A model generated the notes under the pieces. It saw only the letters and a program-made list of their open reading frames with translations, did not search any database and was not told the origin of the DNA. A stretch of 64,000 bases of DNA from Chryseobacterium indologenes. Its GTDB lineage: Bacteria; Bacteroidota; Bacteroidia; Flavobacteriales; Weeksellaceae. Numbering within the stretch: position 1 is the first letter of the stretch; each line of letters begins with the position of its first letter. This document shows positions 14,867 through 23,918 of the stretch, one piece after another. The DNA is taken from positions 52,089 through 116,088 of the forward strand of contig DJTE01000026.1 in assembly GCA_002439165.1 (NCBI GenBank), given 5' to 3'. The translations under genes and the position numbers were made by a program.

Positions 14867-15952
14867 TTAAACATCATAATTAAGCATCACCACATTCGTT
14901 GTCGGGTGACACTGACAGGTCAGAACATAACCTCTGGCCACTTCTTCTTCGGTAAGCGCGTAGTTTTTCTCCATGAATACTTCTCCTTCCAGAACCTGCG
15001 CTTTACACGTACAGCACACGCCTCCTTTACATGCGAAAGGAACCGGAAGCTGGTCTTTCAATGCCTTATCTAAGATACTCTCTTTTTTGGAATTTAAGTG
15101 GAACGAATATTCATCATCATCGATGATAACCGTTACCATACTTTCAATATTGGCAATCGCCTTAAACTCTTCACTCATTTCCTCAGAATTTTCTTCATCA
15201 GGAGCGGTGAAGTATTCAAACAAGACCTGAATGGCAGGTACTTTTTTATCTTTCTTTAAATAATCGGCGATTCCTTTGATCATTTCTGCAGGTCCGCAGA
15301 TGAAATAAGTTGCTTCTTTAACATCAATATCTGCGTATCTTTCAAACAGCTGCTCCAGTTTTTCCGCAGAAATACGTCCTTCAAATACAGGATCTTCGTG
15401 CTTCTCGCGGCTTACCAGATAGATTACTTTAAGCCTTCCGTTGAAGTGTTCTACCAGCTTATCGATCTCTGCTCTTTTCATCACATGATTCATGCTTCTG
15501 TTGCTGTAAAAAAGATAAGCGTTGCTGTTAGGCTCCTGATAAAGACTTTCTTTAATATTTGATAAAACCGGACTGATTCCGCTTCCCGCTGCCAAACCAA
15601 CATAGGTTTTTACGTTCGTAGGATGATAAGAGGTATTGAAACCTCCCATCGGAGGCATTACTTCCAGAAGCTCATCCATATGAAGATGTTCGTTGAAATA
15701 TCCTGAAACTTTACCGCCTTCCAGGAGCTTCACCAATACTTCCAGTGTATTGCTTTTCTCGCTCGGAGCATTGCAGATGGAATAAGAACGTCTTTCTTCA
15801 TTCCCGTTGATCATCATCCGGAAATTAAGATACTGCCCCTGCTTGAACCTGAATTTATCTTTCAGCTCTTCAGGGATTTCTACCGCTACATTTACTGCCT
15901 CGGGAGTATCTTTCTGAACTTTTACAGTCTTAAGTTTATAAAATGAATTCAT
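14867..15952 (-). CDS. paaE: Phenylacetyl-CoA epoxidase reductase PaaE
   Basis: The 361-residue protein is a ferredoxin-NADP reductase-type flavoprotein fused to a ferredoxin. RRSYS at 54-58 is the FAD-binding motif, and a NAD(P)-binding half follows (GLAAGSGISPVLS, CGP). The C-terminal 2Fe-2S domain has C308, C313, C316 and C346, a perfect C-x4-C-x2-C-x29-C plant-type pattern. It passes electrons to PaaA. Its ATG overlaps the paaK stop codon by one base (TAATG), so the two are tightly coupled. Confidence 0.95.
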   Translation of the reverse strand: MNSFYKLKTVKVQKDTPEAVNVAVEIPEELKDKFRFKQGQYLNFRMMINGNEERRSYSICNAPSEKSNTLEVLVKLLEGGKVSGYFNEHLHMDELLEVMPPMGGFNTSYHPTNVKTYVGLAAGSGISPVLSNIKESLYQEPNSNAYLFYSNRSMNHVMKRAEIDKLVEHFNGRLKVIYLVSREKHEDPVFEGRISAEKLEQLFERYADIDVKEATYFICGPAEMIKGIADYLKKDKKVPAIQVLFEYFTAPDEENSEEMSEEFKAIANIESMVTVIIDDDEYSFHLNSKKESILDKALKDQLPVPFACKGGVCCTCKAQVLEGEVFMEKNYALTEEEVARGYVLTCQCHPTTNVVMLNYDV

Positions 15953-17268
15953 TATTTTTTAAGTATTCTATTAATTTTTCCGCCTTCACACTTGGGTAAG
16001 CTGTCCTGTGTGTGAATTTTTACTTTTGTGGTGATTCCTACGCGTTTTTTTATTTCGTTTTCTATGGTTTTTCCAAAGTTTCCGACAAAATTAAAATAAT
16101 CATCGGTACCGGCCAGTATTTTCTGTTCTTTCACCCATTCATCTCCTATTTCCACATCAATATCCAGGGCTACACACATCTGTTCTTTTTCAATGGGTGT
16201 CAGGTAATAATTCGGAACCACTCCTTTTACATGGGAAAAGGCTTCTTCAATCTGGCTCGGATAAACATTTACCCCTCTTACGATCAGCATATCGTCTGCT
16301 CTTCCTTTGATCGGTCTCATTTTCACCATGCTTCTTCTACCGTTTTCATCGTAATACAGGCTGGTGATATCATTGGTCCAGTAACGTAAAAGCGGCATTG
16401 CTTTTTTCGTTAATGTAGTAATTACCAAAACCCCTTCTTCCCCGAAAGGAACCGGCTGCTTGGTAACCGGATCTAAAATTTCCGGATAGAAATGATCTTC
16501 CCAGATATAGGAACCTCCTTTTTCCTCAAAGTCTTCCATAGAAACCCCGGGACCGATAATTTCGCTTAACCCGTAAATATTCGTGGCGTGAAGACCCAAC
16601 CTTTCTTCAATATGTCCTCTGATAATTTCCGTCCACGGCTCAGAGCCTAAAACCGCATATTTCAGACTGATTTCTTCCGCAGAAATACCTCTGTTGGCGA
16701 ATTCATCGGCAATCGTCAGTGCATAGGATGGTGAACAGCAGATCACTTCCGGTTTGAAATCCATGATCAGATCTACCTGTCTTGCTGTCATTCCTCCGGA
16801 AATCGGAAGAACGCTCATTCCTAATTTTTCAGCTCCGTAATGAAGTCCCAGTCCTCCGGTAAAAATTCCGTATCCGTAGGCATTGTGCAGCTGCATTCCA
16901 GGTCTGGCACCGGCAGCACTCAATGATCTTGCCACGACTTCACTGAAAAGATCTACATCTTCTTTGGTGTAGCCTACCACCGTTGGTTTTCCGGTTGTTC
17001 CGCTTGAACAGTGAATTCTCTGCAGCTCGTTTTTCGGAACGGTAAACAGTCCGAACGGATAGTGATCTCTCAGATCCTGTTTGTAAGTAATCGGAAGTTT
17101 CGCAATATCTTCTACCGACCTTATCTCTTCCGGAGCAATTCCCGATTCATTAAACTTTCTTCTATAAAATTCTGATCGCTCTGCAAGATAGGTGACTAAA
17201 GCCGCCAACCGGTCAGACTGAAGCTGTCTCAACTGGTCGAGCTTCAAATATTCAACTGAAAAATCCAT
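15952..17268 (-). CDS. paaK: Phenylacetate-CoA ligase PaaK
   Basis: This 438-residue ANL-family ligase activates phenylacetate with ATP and CoA in the first step of the pathway. The P-loop is SSGTTGKP at 88-95, followed by YGLSE in the central domain, a GRADDML hinge and VRGVNVYPSQIE. The PaaK-specific C-terminal domain ends KCEGGKINRILKK, carrying the late lysine used for adenylation. It is the first gene of the cluster, 12 bases downstream of a putative operator. Confidence 0.95.
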   Translation of the reverse strand: MDFSVEYLKLDQLRQLQSDRLAALVTYLAERSEFYRRKFNESGIAPEEIRSVEDIAKLPITYKQDLRDHYPFGLFTVPKNELQRIHCSSGTTGKPTVVGYTKEDVDLFSEVVARSLSAAGARPGMQLHNAYGYGIFTGGLGLHYGAEKLGMSVLPISGGMTARQVDLIMDFKPEVICCSPSYALTIADEFANRGISAEEISLKYAVLGSEPWTEIIRGHIEERLGLHATNIYGLSEIIGPGVSMEDFEEKGGSYIWEDHFYPEILDPVTKQPVPFGEEGVLVITTLTKKAMPLLRYWTNDITSLYYDENGRRSMVKMRPIKGRADDMLIVRGVNVYPSQIEEAFSHVKGVVPNYYLTPIEKEQMCVALDIDVEIGDEWVKEQKILAGTDDYFNFVGNFGKTIENEIKKRVGITTKVKIHTQDSLPKCEGGKINRILKK

Positions 17269-17279
17269 ACCTTAACTAA

Positions 17280-17293
17280 CTAACATTTGTTAG
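17280..17293 (-). promoter_or_regulatory. Putative operator in the paa leader
   Basis: CTAACA-TT-TGTTAG is a perfect 6-2-6 inverted repeat. It overlaps the expected transcription start and sits 11 bases upstream of the paaK start codon, a position suited to repression. The TetR-type gene at 17737 is the nearest candidate regulator. Confidence 0.55.
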
Positions 17294-17296
17294 GTG

Positions 17297-17327
17297 TAAA
17301 TTTAAAAAGATTTTGCCATCTGACAAA
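17297..17327 (-). promoter_or_regulatory. Predicted paa promoter (-33 and -7 boxes)
   Basis: On the minus strand TTTG (17327-17324), a 19-base spacer and TAAATTTA (17304-17297) fit the Bacteroidota consensus TTTG-N19-TAnnTTTG, with one mismatch in the -7 box. Confidence 0.6.
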
Positions 17328-17329
17328 AT
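17310..17329. promoter_or_regulatory. Inverted repeat over the paa -33 region
   Basis: ATTTTG-N8-CAAAAT is a perfect 6-8-6 inverted repeat covering the -33 box and part of the spacer. A protein bound here would compete with sigma factor. Confidence 0.4.
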
Positions 17330-17333
17330 TTTT

Positions 17334-17347
17334 ATGACTTTCGTCAT
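17334..17347. promoter_or_regulatory. Inverted repeat upstream of the paa promoter
   Basis: ATGAC-TTTC-GTCAT is a perfect 5-4-5 inverted repeat centred about 16 bases upstream of the -33 box, a usual place for an activator. The half-site resembles those of Crp/Fnr-type proteins, but this is only a resemblance. Confidence 0.35.
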
Positions 17348-17358
17348 ATTTTGAACAA

Positions 17359-17660
17359 TTCTAAATAACTGAAATTCTGATGAGATAAGGATGGAAGCCG
17401 GGAGCAAGAAGATGGAAAGTATAATTGTACTGAATTATAACGGTTCTCCTTATTTTTAACATAACGAGATCAGACCTTCTAAAAAATCTGCTCAATCTGC
17501 CGGATCCGCGAGAATTAAAATCATAAAATCGGTGAAATCCGTACAATCTGTGGGAAATTTGTATTTATGTTTTTTTTAAACGCAAAGTTCGTTGACAGGT
17601 AATGCTGATTTAGAGGGAGCAAAGAGGTAGAATCAACTCCGTTGATTCGATGAAGCGGTC
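17359..17660. repeat. Dispersed intergenic repeat, copy 2
   Basis: Most of the 468-base gap between paaK and the TetR gene is repeat sequence. AATCTGCTCAATCTGCCGGA lies near 17488, AAACGCAAAG near 17578, and AATCAAC-TCC-GTTGATT at 17631-17647 is followed by CGATGAAGCGG. It matches the gap at 1188-1428 block by block, but in another order. The hairpin loop is inverted relative to copy 1. No gene was found. Confidence 0.6.
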
Positions 17661-17736
17661 CTATAACGATGTGTTTACTATCTGCAGGTATTATAAAAGC
17701 TATTCTGTGAAAATTACTGTTCAAAAATGCACTCCA

Positions 17737-18315
17737 TCAATATTTCTGGTTTCCGAGCAGACCAAAAAGGATTTTATCTCTGATTTCCTCAGTAATTTCA
17801 TCCGTGGAATCGCTGTTTCTTTTGAACCAGAAGTAAGAGTTATTTAAAGTATGAAGGATGAATCTTGTGGTAAAAGATGGTGATTTAAGTTCCCATTCCT
17901 CAGCCCGATAAATCTCAGAAATCAGTTCTTCCACTTCCTGCTGATAATTTTTCCGGAGTTCTACAAATTCCGGCAACCTGTCTTCAAGGTGCTTCCATTC
18001 ATTGGAATAAATGTGGGTAACATCACGGTTTTTAAGTACTACGGACAGATGTTTATCAATAAACAGGTTCAGCTTTTCCTTTGGGGCAGCTTCCGTATTT
18101 TTCACTTTCTGAAGTTCATCAAAAAATTCCCGGGCAATACCAAAACATATCCATTCCAGAATTTCTTCTTTGGAACGGATATGGGCATATAAAGATGCCG
18201 CTTTAATATTGAGTTTCGTAGCCAGATCTCTTACCGAGCTTCCCATATACCCTTTCTCCTTGAAAAGTTCTACGGCTACGTCTAGTATTTTTTTCTGTTT
18301 TTCTTTAAGTTCCAT
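17737..18315 (-). CDS. TetR/AcrR family regulator, possible paa repressor
   Basis: The 192-residue protein has an N-terminal TetR helix-turn-helix (about residues 8-55): ILDVAVELFKEKGY, then SSVRDLATKLNIKAASLYAHIRSKEEIL. The C-terminal half is a helical ligand and dimer domain. It is the third gene of an operon with an ABC ATPase and a permease (five-base spacing). It also lies next to the paaK control region, which contains a TetR-sized palindrome. PaaR-type regulators of paa clusters belong to this family, so it is a reasonable candidate, but regulation of the ABC genes is equally possible. Confidence 0.85.
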   Translation of the reverse strand: MELKEKQKKILDVAVELFKEKGYMGSSVRDLATKLNIKAASLYAHIRSKEEILEWICFGIAREFFDELQKVKNTEAAPKEKLNLFIDKHLSVVLKNRDVTHIYSNEWKHLEDRLPEFVELRKNYQQEVEELISEIYRAEEWELKSPSFTTRFILHTLNNSYFWFKRNSDSTDEITEEIRDKILFGLLGNQKY

Positions 18316-18320
18316 ATTTC

Positions 18321-19757
18321 TCAGTTACCCGGAAGTGCTTTTCGGCTGCGTACCCATCTTAATAAAAGAAGCATCACAATCCCTGTCAAAATAAGATTTC
18401 CTGCTGCTGCATCACTAAAAAAACGGTCTAACGTATAGGATTCACTTTCAGTATAAAAACCAAACTGGTGTGACCGCATACTCCAAAATGCATTGCGAAA
18501 CACAGCTATTACGGAGGGGATTATGAAAGTAAAGCCTAAAATAATTACATTTAATGCTATTGATGACAGGTTTTTCCTGTATCTGCTCATTAAAGCAAGC
18601 AACAGGAAAACAATTAATTCCGCGAGCAAAGCTATCAAAAAAATCTGAAAACCTACAACACGGTCGCTAATAAATCCCAGCAAAGCGGTATTGATGATGA
18701 TCAGTAAAATAAACGTTACAACAGAAATAAACCATTGCAGAAGAGAAGATACCCTGAATGTAATCACAACCATTGATAGGGCAACCGCCAGATACAGCAA
18801 TGCCAGAAAAACATCATCATCCAATACTTTAACATCTCTCGCTATTATCAGGTTGCCATAATACTCTTTCAGGATATAGGAGTCTGCATAGAGTCCTTTT
18901 TTATCGTGAGGGTATTCAGGAAGATCATAGGCATTCCCTCTTCTGTCGCCAATGAAAACATCAGAAACAAATTCCTTATTATAAAAATATTTAAACCACA
19001 ATGCAGGGGTTACATTGGTTTCTAAATGATGTTCTTTAAGCAGATCAGAATATTGATCCAGGATTTTTCGCAGCCGGACAGAATCATTTTTATAAAAGAG
19101 CTGTCTGACCTCATCTGTATATACAGAATCTAATTTGTTATCATAGTAAAATGTTTCCCTGTCCTGATTGGCTATCATACTTTTCCAGGGATACTCTTTG
19201 TCTTTATATTTAAAAAACTCACTGTCAATAGTATGATATACAGAATCAACAGGATCTATATAGGAACTTTCGGGCTGCCTTTCCTTATTGTATTCGTCAT
19301 TAAGCATCAGTAGTCTGCCTTTATAGGTAATTTCAGCATTCCGGTTCAGCTTCTCTGTCGAAAAAACAGTTCTTGCCGCGTATCTGCTCCCATAATTTAC
19401 AGAGAAAAAGGCCATTGAAAAAAACACGAGAATTCCCAGTACAATCAGCCATTCTTTAAAAAGACCGTCTTTCTTTTTAGGGTAAAATGATTTGAAACCA
19501 TTATTCCTGATATAAAACAGAAACCATACAAGAAGAATAACACTTCCTGTAATCCCAATTCCCAACGCTGTAAGATCTCTGTTTTTATAAAAATAAACCT
19601 CTTTATGATAAAGATCTTTTCCAAAATCATTAAACCAGAAGCCAGCCAGAAATGCCAGTATATGAAACAGTATTCCCACAATCATCATATAAGGAAATCT
19701 GGTATTCCACAACAATGGAAACCGAAGCAGTAATTGAGTATCAAATTTTTTCAACAT
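18321..19757 (-). CDS. Predicted ABC transporter permease-like membrane protein
   Basis: This 478-residue protein has three N-terminal membrane segments (about residues 22-42, 59-82 and 106-124). A large polar region of about 185 residues follows, and then at least five closely spaced C-terminal helices (from about 310). It starts five bases after the stop of the ATPase gene, so it is almost certainly that ATPase's membrane partner. I do not recognise a named permease family, and the transported substrate is unknown. Confidence 0.7.
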   Translation of the reverse strand: MLKKFDTQLLLRFPLLWNTRFPYMMIVGILFHILAFLAGFWFNDFGKDLYHKEVYFYKNRDLTALGIGITGSVILLVWFLFYIRNNGFKSFYPKKKDGLFKEWLIVLGILVFFSMAFFSVNYGSRYAARTVFSTEKLNRNAEITYKGRLLMLNDEYNKERQPESSYIDPVDSVYHTIDSEFFKYKDKEYPWKSMIANQDRETFYYDNKLDSVYTDEVRQLFYKNDSVRLRKILDQYSDLLKEHHLETNVTPALWFKYFYNKEFVSDVFIGDRRGNAYDLPEYPHDKKGLYADSYILKEYYGNLIIARDVKVLDDDVFLALLYLAVALSMVVITFRVSSLLQWFISVVTFILLIIINTALLGFISDRVVGFQIFLIALLAELIVFLLLALMSRYRKNLSSIALNVIILGFTFIIPSVIAVFRNAFWSMRSHQFGFYTESESYTLDRFFSDAAAGNLILTGIVMLLLLRWVRSRKALPGN

Positions 19758-19762
19758 AAGAT

Positions 19763-20896
19763 CTATTTTAAAAAGAAAACCCGGCTTGATTTTGAAATAT
19801 CACGGAAATAAACCAGATTGATTTCCTGGTCCAAAGAAAATTTTATAAAATCTTCTCTTTTCATATCTCCGTTAAAAGTGGCTATAAATGTACTTCCGTT
19901 CTGCTCAAGAGAATGCATCGGCAGCATAGAGAGCTTACGCTTAAGTTCTGCAATCCCTTCATCAGTTTCGAATTCTATAATAAGAGATCCGGCTTCGTGC
20001 GCATCCAGATTCTGCTGTCTTCCTTTTTTCAGAAAGATAATCTGACCGGAATTTTTCTCTACTTCATACAGCTGCTGTGAACTGAGAACTACTGCCAAAG
20101 GACGGAACGGTGAATCTGCAATCTGTCTGAGATCCTCCAGAACGGTTTGCTGGGCAATAATATCCAGATTGGCGAGCGGCTCATCAATGAGCAGAATTTT
20201 AGGCCTCCTTAACAGCATTCTGGCAAGTTCAAACCTCATTTTATATCCTGAGCTGAGATTTTTCCAGGCATAATCCCTGAATTCCCTTAATCCCAGTCTT
20301 GCAATAACCAGTTCTGTAATCTCAACTGCTTCTTCAGGAGAATACCCGTATGATACTGCCGTAAACAGAAGGTTCTGAATAAGACTTCCCCTCCATGAAG
20401 GAGTCCGCTGCGGAATATAAATAAGTTTGGAGCGGAGATCATAGGTATCTGTATACGGGAACAGATAATAAAGCTCTCCTTTATCTGATTTCAGTTCTCC
20501 GCACAGAGAGCGCAGAAGAGTGGTTTTTCCGTTTCCGTTTTCCCCTACCAGACCTGTTATTTCTCCAGTCCTGAGTTCAAGGCTGACAGGTCCTAATGTA
20601 AAAGATTGGGAATATTTTTTCTCCCACCCTATCATCTTGGTAAGAATATGCCGGTCCACAGGCTCCTTATGCTGAAGCTCTTCTGTAATTTCAGAAAGCA
20701 GGACATTCAGTTTTTCAGGAACTTCTTCCGAATGCTGCCGGCCGTAGAACCACTTCAAAAACAGGTTGACCTTCCTGTATAATCTGACCTGTTCAGTATC
20801 CAGCGTAAAATCTATGATCCGTTTCAGTGCCTGATCATAGTTTCCGGAACTGATCTGCTCTGCTGTTTCCTCTTTCTGTTTCTGAAAAGTATTCAT
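19763..20896 (-). CDS. ABC transporter ATP-binding protein with N-terminal helical extension
   Basis: The nucleotide-binding domain spans residues about 85-310. It has Walker A GENGNGKTT (118-126), the signature LSSGY (214-218) in place of the usual LSGGQ, Walker B ILLIDEP (234-240), and a D-loop LANLD. Residues 1-80 form an extra charged helical segment (SGNYDQALKRIIDF) that is unusual for a plain ATPase and may contact the permease. It heads an operon with the permease and the TetR gene, divergent from clpB. Confidence 0.85.
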   Translation of the reverse strand: MNTFQKQKEETAEQISSGNYDQALKRIIDFTLDTEQVRLYRKVNLFLKWFYGRQHSEEVPEKLNVLLSEITEELQHKEPVDRHILTKMIGWEKKYSQSFTLGPVSLELRTGEITGLVGENGNGKTTLLRSLCGELKSDKGELYYLFPYTDTYDLRSKLIYIPQRTPSWRGSLIQNLLFTAVSYGYSPEEAVEITELVIARLGLREFRDYAWKNLSSGYKMRFELARMLLRRPKILLIDEPLANLDIIAQQTVLEDLRQIADSPFRPLAVVLSSQQLYEVEKNSGQIIFLKKGRQQNLDAHEAGSLIIEFETDEGIAELKRKLSMLPMHSLEQNGSTFIATFNGDMKREDFIKFSLDQEINLVYFRDISKSSRVFFLK

Positions 20897-20956
20897 GGTT
20901 TTTTATTTCGTCCTAAAAGGTATTAAATATTTTGTTTTCTCCGGATAAAATTAAAA

Positions 20957-21013
20957 CCGGAAATTTTGTCAAGTTAATTTTACGTTAAAAATAACAAATC
21001 CGGAAATTTTGTC
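20957..21013. repeat. 14-bp direct repeats in the clpB / ABC divergent region
   Basis: CCGGAAATTTTGTC occurs at 20957-20970 and again at 21000-21013. The start-to-start distance of 43 bases is close to four helical turns. Both lie in the 278-base spacer between divergent operons and may bind a common regulator. I saw no convincing promoter boxes elsewhere in this spacer. Confidence 0.55.
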
Positions 21014-21174
21014 CATATTTTTTATAAATTTAATAATTGAACAGTTTTTGCGATAAGGTAATCGATTAAATGATTAAATAACTGATGGCATTAAGAAACT
21101 AAGCCTTAAAATTTAGTTTCTTGATGTTTTTAAAAAATTAAACCTGAACTTATCATTACAAAAAATATAAAAAT

Positions 21175-23769
21175 ATGAACTTAAACCAATATACTGTAAA
21201 ATCACAGGAAGCCATCCAGGCTGCACAACAGACTGCCATGGAATTTGGCAACCAGAGTATTGAACCTCAACACATTCTGGAAGGAATTTTCCAGGTGGAT
21301 GAAAATATATCACCTTTCTTACTGAAAAAATCTGAAGCAGATGCCAATCTGGTAAGAGAACGCAACCGTGAAAATTTGGAAAAACTTCCTAAAGTACAGG
21401 GAGGAAATATTTACTTATCACAATCTGCCAACAAAGTATTATTAGATGCTCCCAACATCGCTAAAAAAATGGGTGACGAATATGTAACGATTGAGCATTT
21501 ATGGCTTTCTCTTTTAGAAACATCTTCGGAAGTTTCCAAAATGCTTAAAGACATGGGAGTAACCAAAAATCTCTTAGAAGGTGCGATCAAAGAATTAAGA
21601 AAAGGAAATAAGGCTACTTCTGCAAGCTCGGAAGAAACTTATCAATCCTTGAATAAATATGCAAAAAACTTCAACGAGTTAGCAGCAGAAGGAAAACTGG
21701 ATCCTGTAATCGGACGTGATGAAGAGATCAGAAGAGTACTTCAGATCCTTTCCAGAAGAACAAAGAACAACCCTATCCTTATCGGGGAACCGGGTGTTGG
21801 TAAAACAGCAATTGCAGAAGGAATTGCACACCGTATCATCAGTGGAGACGTACCGGAAAACCTGATGGACAAAACCCTGTACTCACTGGATATGGGAGCC
21901 CTGATTGCCGGAGCCAAATACAAAGGCGAATTTGAAGAGCGTCTGAAATCCGTAGTCAATGAAGTAATCAAATCAGACGGACAGATCATTCTTTTTATTG
22001 ATGAGATCCACACCCTTGTAGGAGCAGGGGGCGGAGAAGGTGCCATGGATGCTGCCAACATCCTTAAACCCGCTTTGGCAAGAGGTGAACTGAGAGCTAT
22101 CGGTGCCACTACCCTGAATGAATATCAAAAATATTTTGAAAAGGACAAAGCACTGGAAAGACGTTTCCAGAAAGTAATGGTGGAAGAGCCGGATACAGAA
22201 TCCGCCATTTCCATCCTTCGCGGAATCAAAGACAAATATGAAGCCCACCACAAGGTAAGAATCAAGGATGAAGCTATTATTGCGGCTGTGGAAATGTCAC
22301 AGAGATATATTTCGGACCGTTTTTTACCGGACAAAGCGATCGACCTTATTGACGAGGCTTCTGCCAAACTGAGAATGGAAATCAATTCAAAGCCTGAGGA
22401 GCTTGATGTACTGGACAGAAGACTGATGCAGCTTGAAATTGAGCTGGCAGCTATTTCCAGAGAAGGCAACCAGACCAAGATTGATCATCTGAAAGAAGAT
22501 ATCGCCAAAATCTCCGAAGAGAGAAACGAGATCAATGCCAAATGGCTGAAAGAAAAACAGAAAAGTGAGGATCTTACCCAGATCAAAAAAGATATTGAAT
22601 CTCTGAAACACGAAGCAGAGAGAGCTTCAAGAGCGGGAGATTATGCAAAAGTAGCAGAGATCCAGTACGGAAAACTCCGCGAGAAAGAAGAAGAACTCAG
22701 TACGATGGAACTTGAAATGCAGAACCATCAGAACGAGCTGATCAAGGAAGAGGTTACTTCTGAAAACATTTCTGAAGTGATTGCAAAATGGACAGGAATT
22801 CCTGTTACCAAGCTGTTACAGTCAGAAAGAGAGAAACTTCTTAACCTGGAAACCGAACTTCATCACAGGGTTGTAGGTCAGGACGAGGCTATCCAGGCGG
22901 TTGCAGATGCTATCCGCAGAAACAGAGCCGGCCTGAGTGACGAGAAAAAACCTATCGGATCATTCCTGTTCCTGGGTACAACCGGAGTTGGTAAAACTGA
23001 GCTGGCAAAAGCTTTAGCCGAGTTCCTGTTTGATGATGAAAACAATATGACGAGGATTGATATGAGTGAATATCAGGAACGCCACAGTGTTTCCAGATTA
23101 GTGGGAGCTCCTCCGGGATATGTAGGATATGATGAAGGCGGCCAGCTTACTGAAGCGGTAAGAAGAAGACCATATTCCGTGGTTCTTCTGGATGAAATTG
23201 AAAAGGCACATCCGGATGTATTCAATACCCTGCTTCAGGTTCTGGATGACGGACGTTTAACTGATAATAAAGGACGTGTGGTGAATTTCAAAAACTCCAT
23301 CATTATCATGACCTCGAATTTAGGTTCACACCTGATCCAGGAGAATTTTGAAAATATCACAGATGAAAACCAGGATGAAATTGTAGATAAAACCAAAGAC
23401 CAGGTTTTTGATCTGCTGAAACAGACGCTCCGTCCGGAATTCCTGAACAGAATTGACGAAGTGGTACTGTTCCAGCCTTTAAGAAAAAAAGAGATTGGAA
23501 AAATCGTTCAGTATCAGCTGAGAGGCTTCAACGATATGTTGGCAAAACGCAACATCATTATGACCGCCACTCAGGATGCCGTGGATTATCTGATGAACAA
23601 AGGTTATGATCCTGCTTTCGGAGCCAGACCTTTAAAAAGGGTGATCCAGCAGGAAGTTCTCAACAAACTGTCCAGAGAAATTCTCGCAGGAAACGTGAAT
23701 GACGGAGACCGGATCACTTTGGATTATTTTGACGAAACAGGTCTTGTTTTCAGACCGTCTGAACAATAA
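21175..23769 (+). CDS. clpB: ATP-dependent disaggregase ClpB
   Basis: The 864-residue Hsp100 protein has the N-terminal Clp repeats (residues 1-145), a first AAA+ domain with Walker A GEPGVGKT (204-211), a coiled-coil middle domain (about 400-530) and a second AAA+ domain with GTTGVGKT (601-608). The GYVGYDEGG pore-loop region (about 640-650) and a ClpB-type C-terminal domain are present, and there is no ClpP-binding loop. It rescues aggregated proteins with DnaK and is normally heat-inducible. It has its own terminator. Confidence 0.97.
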   Translation: MNLNQYTVKSQEAIQAAQQTAMEFGNQSIEPQHILEGIFQVDENISPFLLKKSEADANLVRERNRENLEKLPKVQGGNIYLSQSANKVLLDAPNIAKKMGDEYVTIEHLWLSLLETSSEVSKMLKDMGVTKNLLEGAIKELRKGNKATSASSEETYQSLNKYAKNFNELAAEGKLDPVIGRDEEIRRVLQILSRRTKNNPILIGEPGVGKTAIAEGIAHRIISGDVPENLMDKTLYSLDMGALIAGAKYKGEFEERLKSVVNEVIKSDGQIILFIDEIHTLVGAGGGEGAMDAANILKPALARGELRAIGATTLNEYQKYFEKDKALERRFQKVMVEEPDTESAISILRGIKDKYEAHHKVRIKDEAIIAAVEMSQRYISDRFLPDKAIDLIDEASAKLRMEINSKPEELDVLDRRLMQLEIELAAISREGNQTKIDHLKEDIAKISEERNEINAKWLKEKQKSEDLTQIKKDIESLKHEAERASRAGDYAKVAEIQYGKLREKEEELSTMELEMQNHQNELIKEEVTSENISEVIAKWTGIPVTKLLQSEREKLLNLETELHHRVVGQDEAIQAVADAIRRNRAGLSDEKKPIGSFLFLGTTGVGKTELAKALAEFLFDDENNMTRIDMSEYQERHSVSRLVGAPPGYVGYDEGGQLTEAVRRRPYSVVLLDEIEKAHPDVFNTLLQVLDDGRLTDNKGRVVNFKNSIIIMTSNLGSHLIQENFENITDENQDEIVDKTKDQVFDLLKQTLRPEFLNRIDEVVLFQPLRKKEIGKIVQYQLRGFNDMLAKRNIIMTATQDAVDYLMNKGYDPAFGARPLKRVIQQEVLNKLSREILAGNVNDGDRITLDYFDETGLVFRPSEQ

Positions 23770-23803
23770 AGTAGTTTTTTTCATATATATTATTTTTGTA
23801 AGT

Positions 23804-23839
23804 AAGTGCTGCAGCCCAATCTGCAGCACTTATTTTTTT
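23804..23839 (+). terminator. clpB terminator
   Basis: AAGTGCTGCAG, the loop CCCAAT, then CTGCAGCACTT, followed by A and a run of seven T. This is a textbook rho-independent terminator 35 bases past the stop codon. Confidence 0.9.
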
Positions 23840-23918
23840 CACCACACATTTATCAAAATAATGTGAAATATTACTATATTTACCATACAGACAAATTATT
23901 AACTCAAACAAAATCAGT

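Noticed and set aside
18321..20896. Exporter for the GG-leader peptide
   Set aside because: The ATPase has no C39 peptidase domain and the operon is 3 kb away on the other strand.
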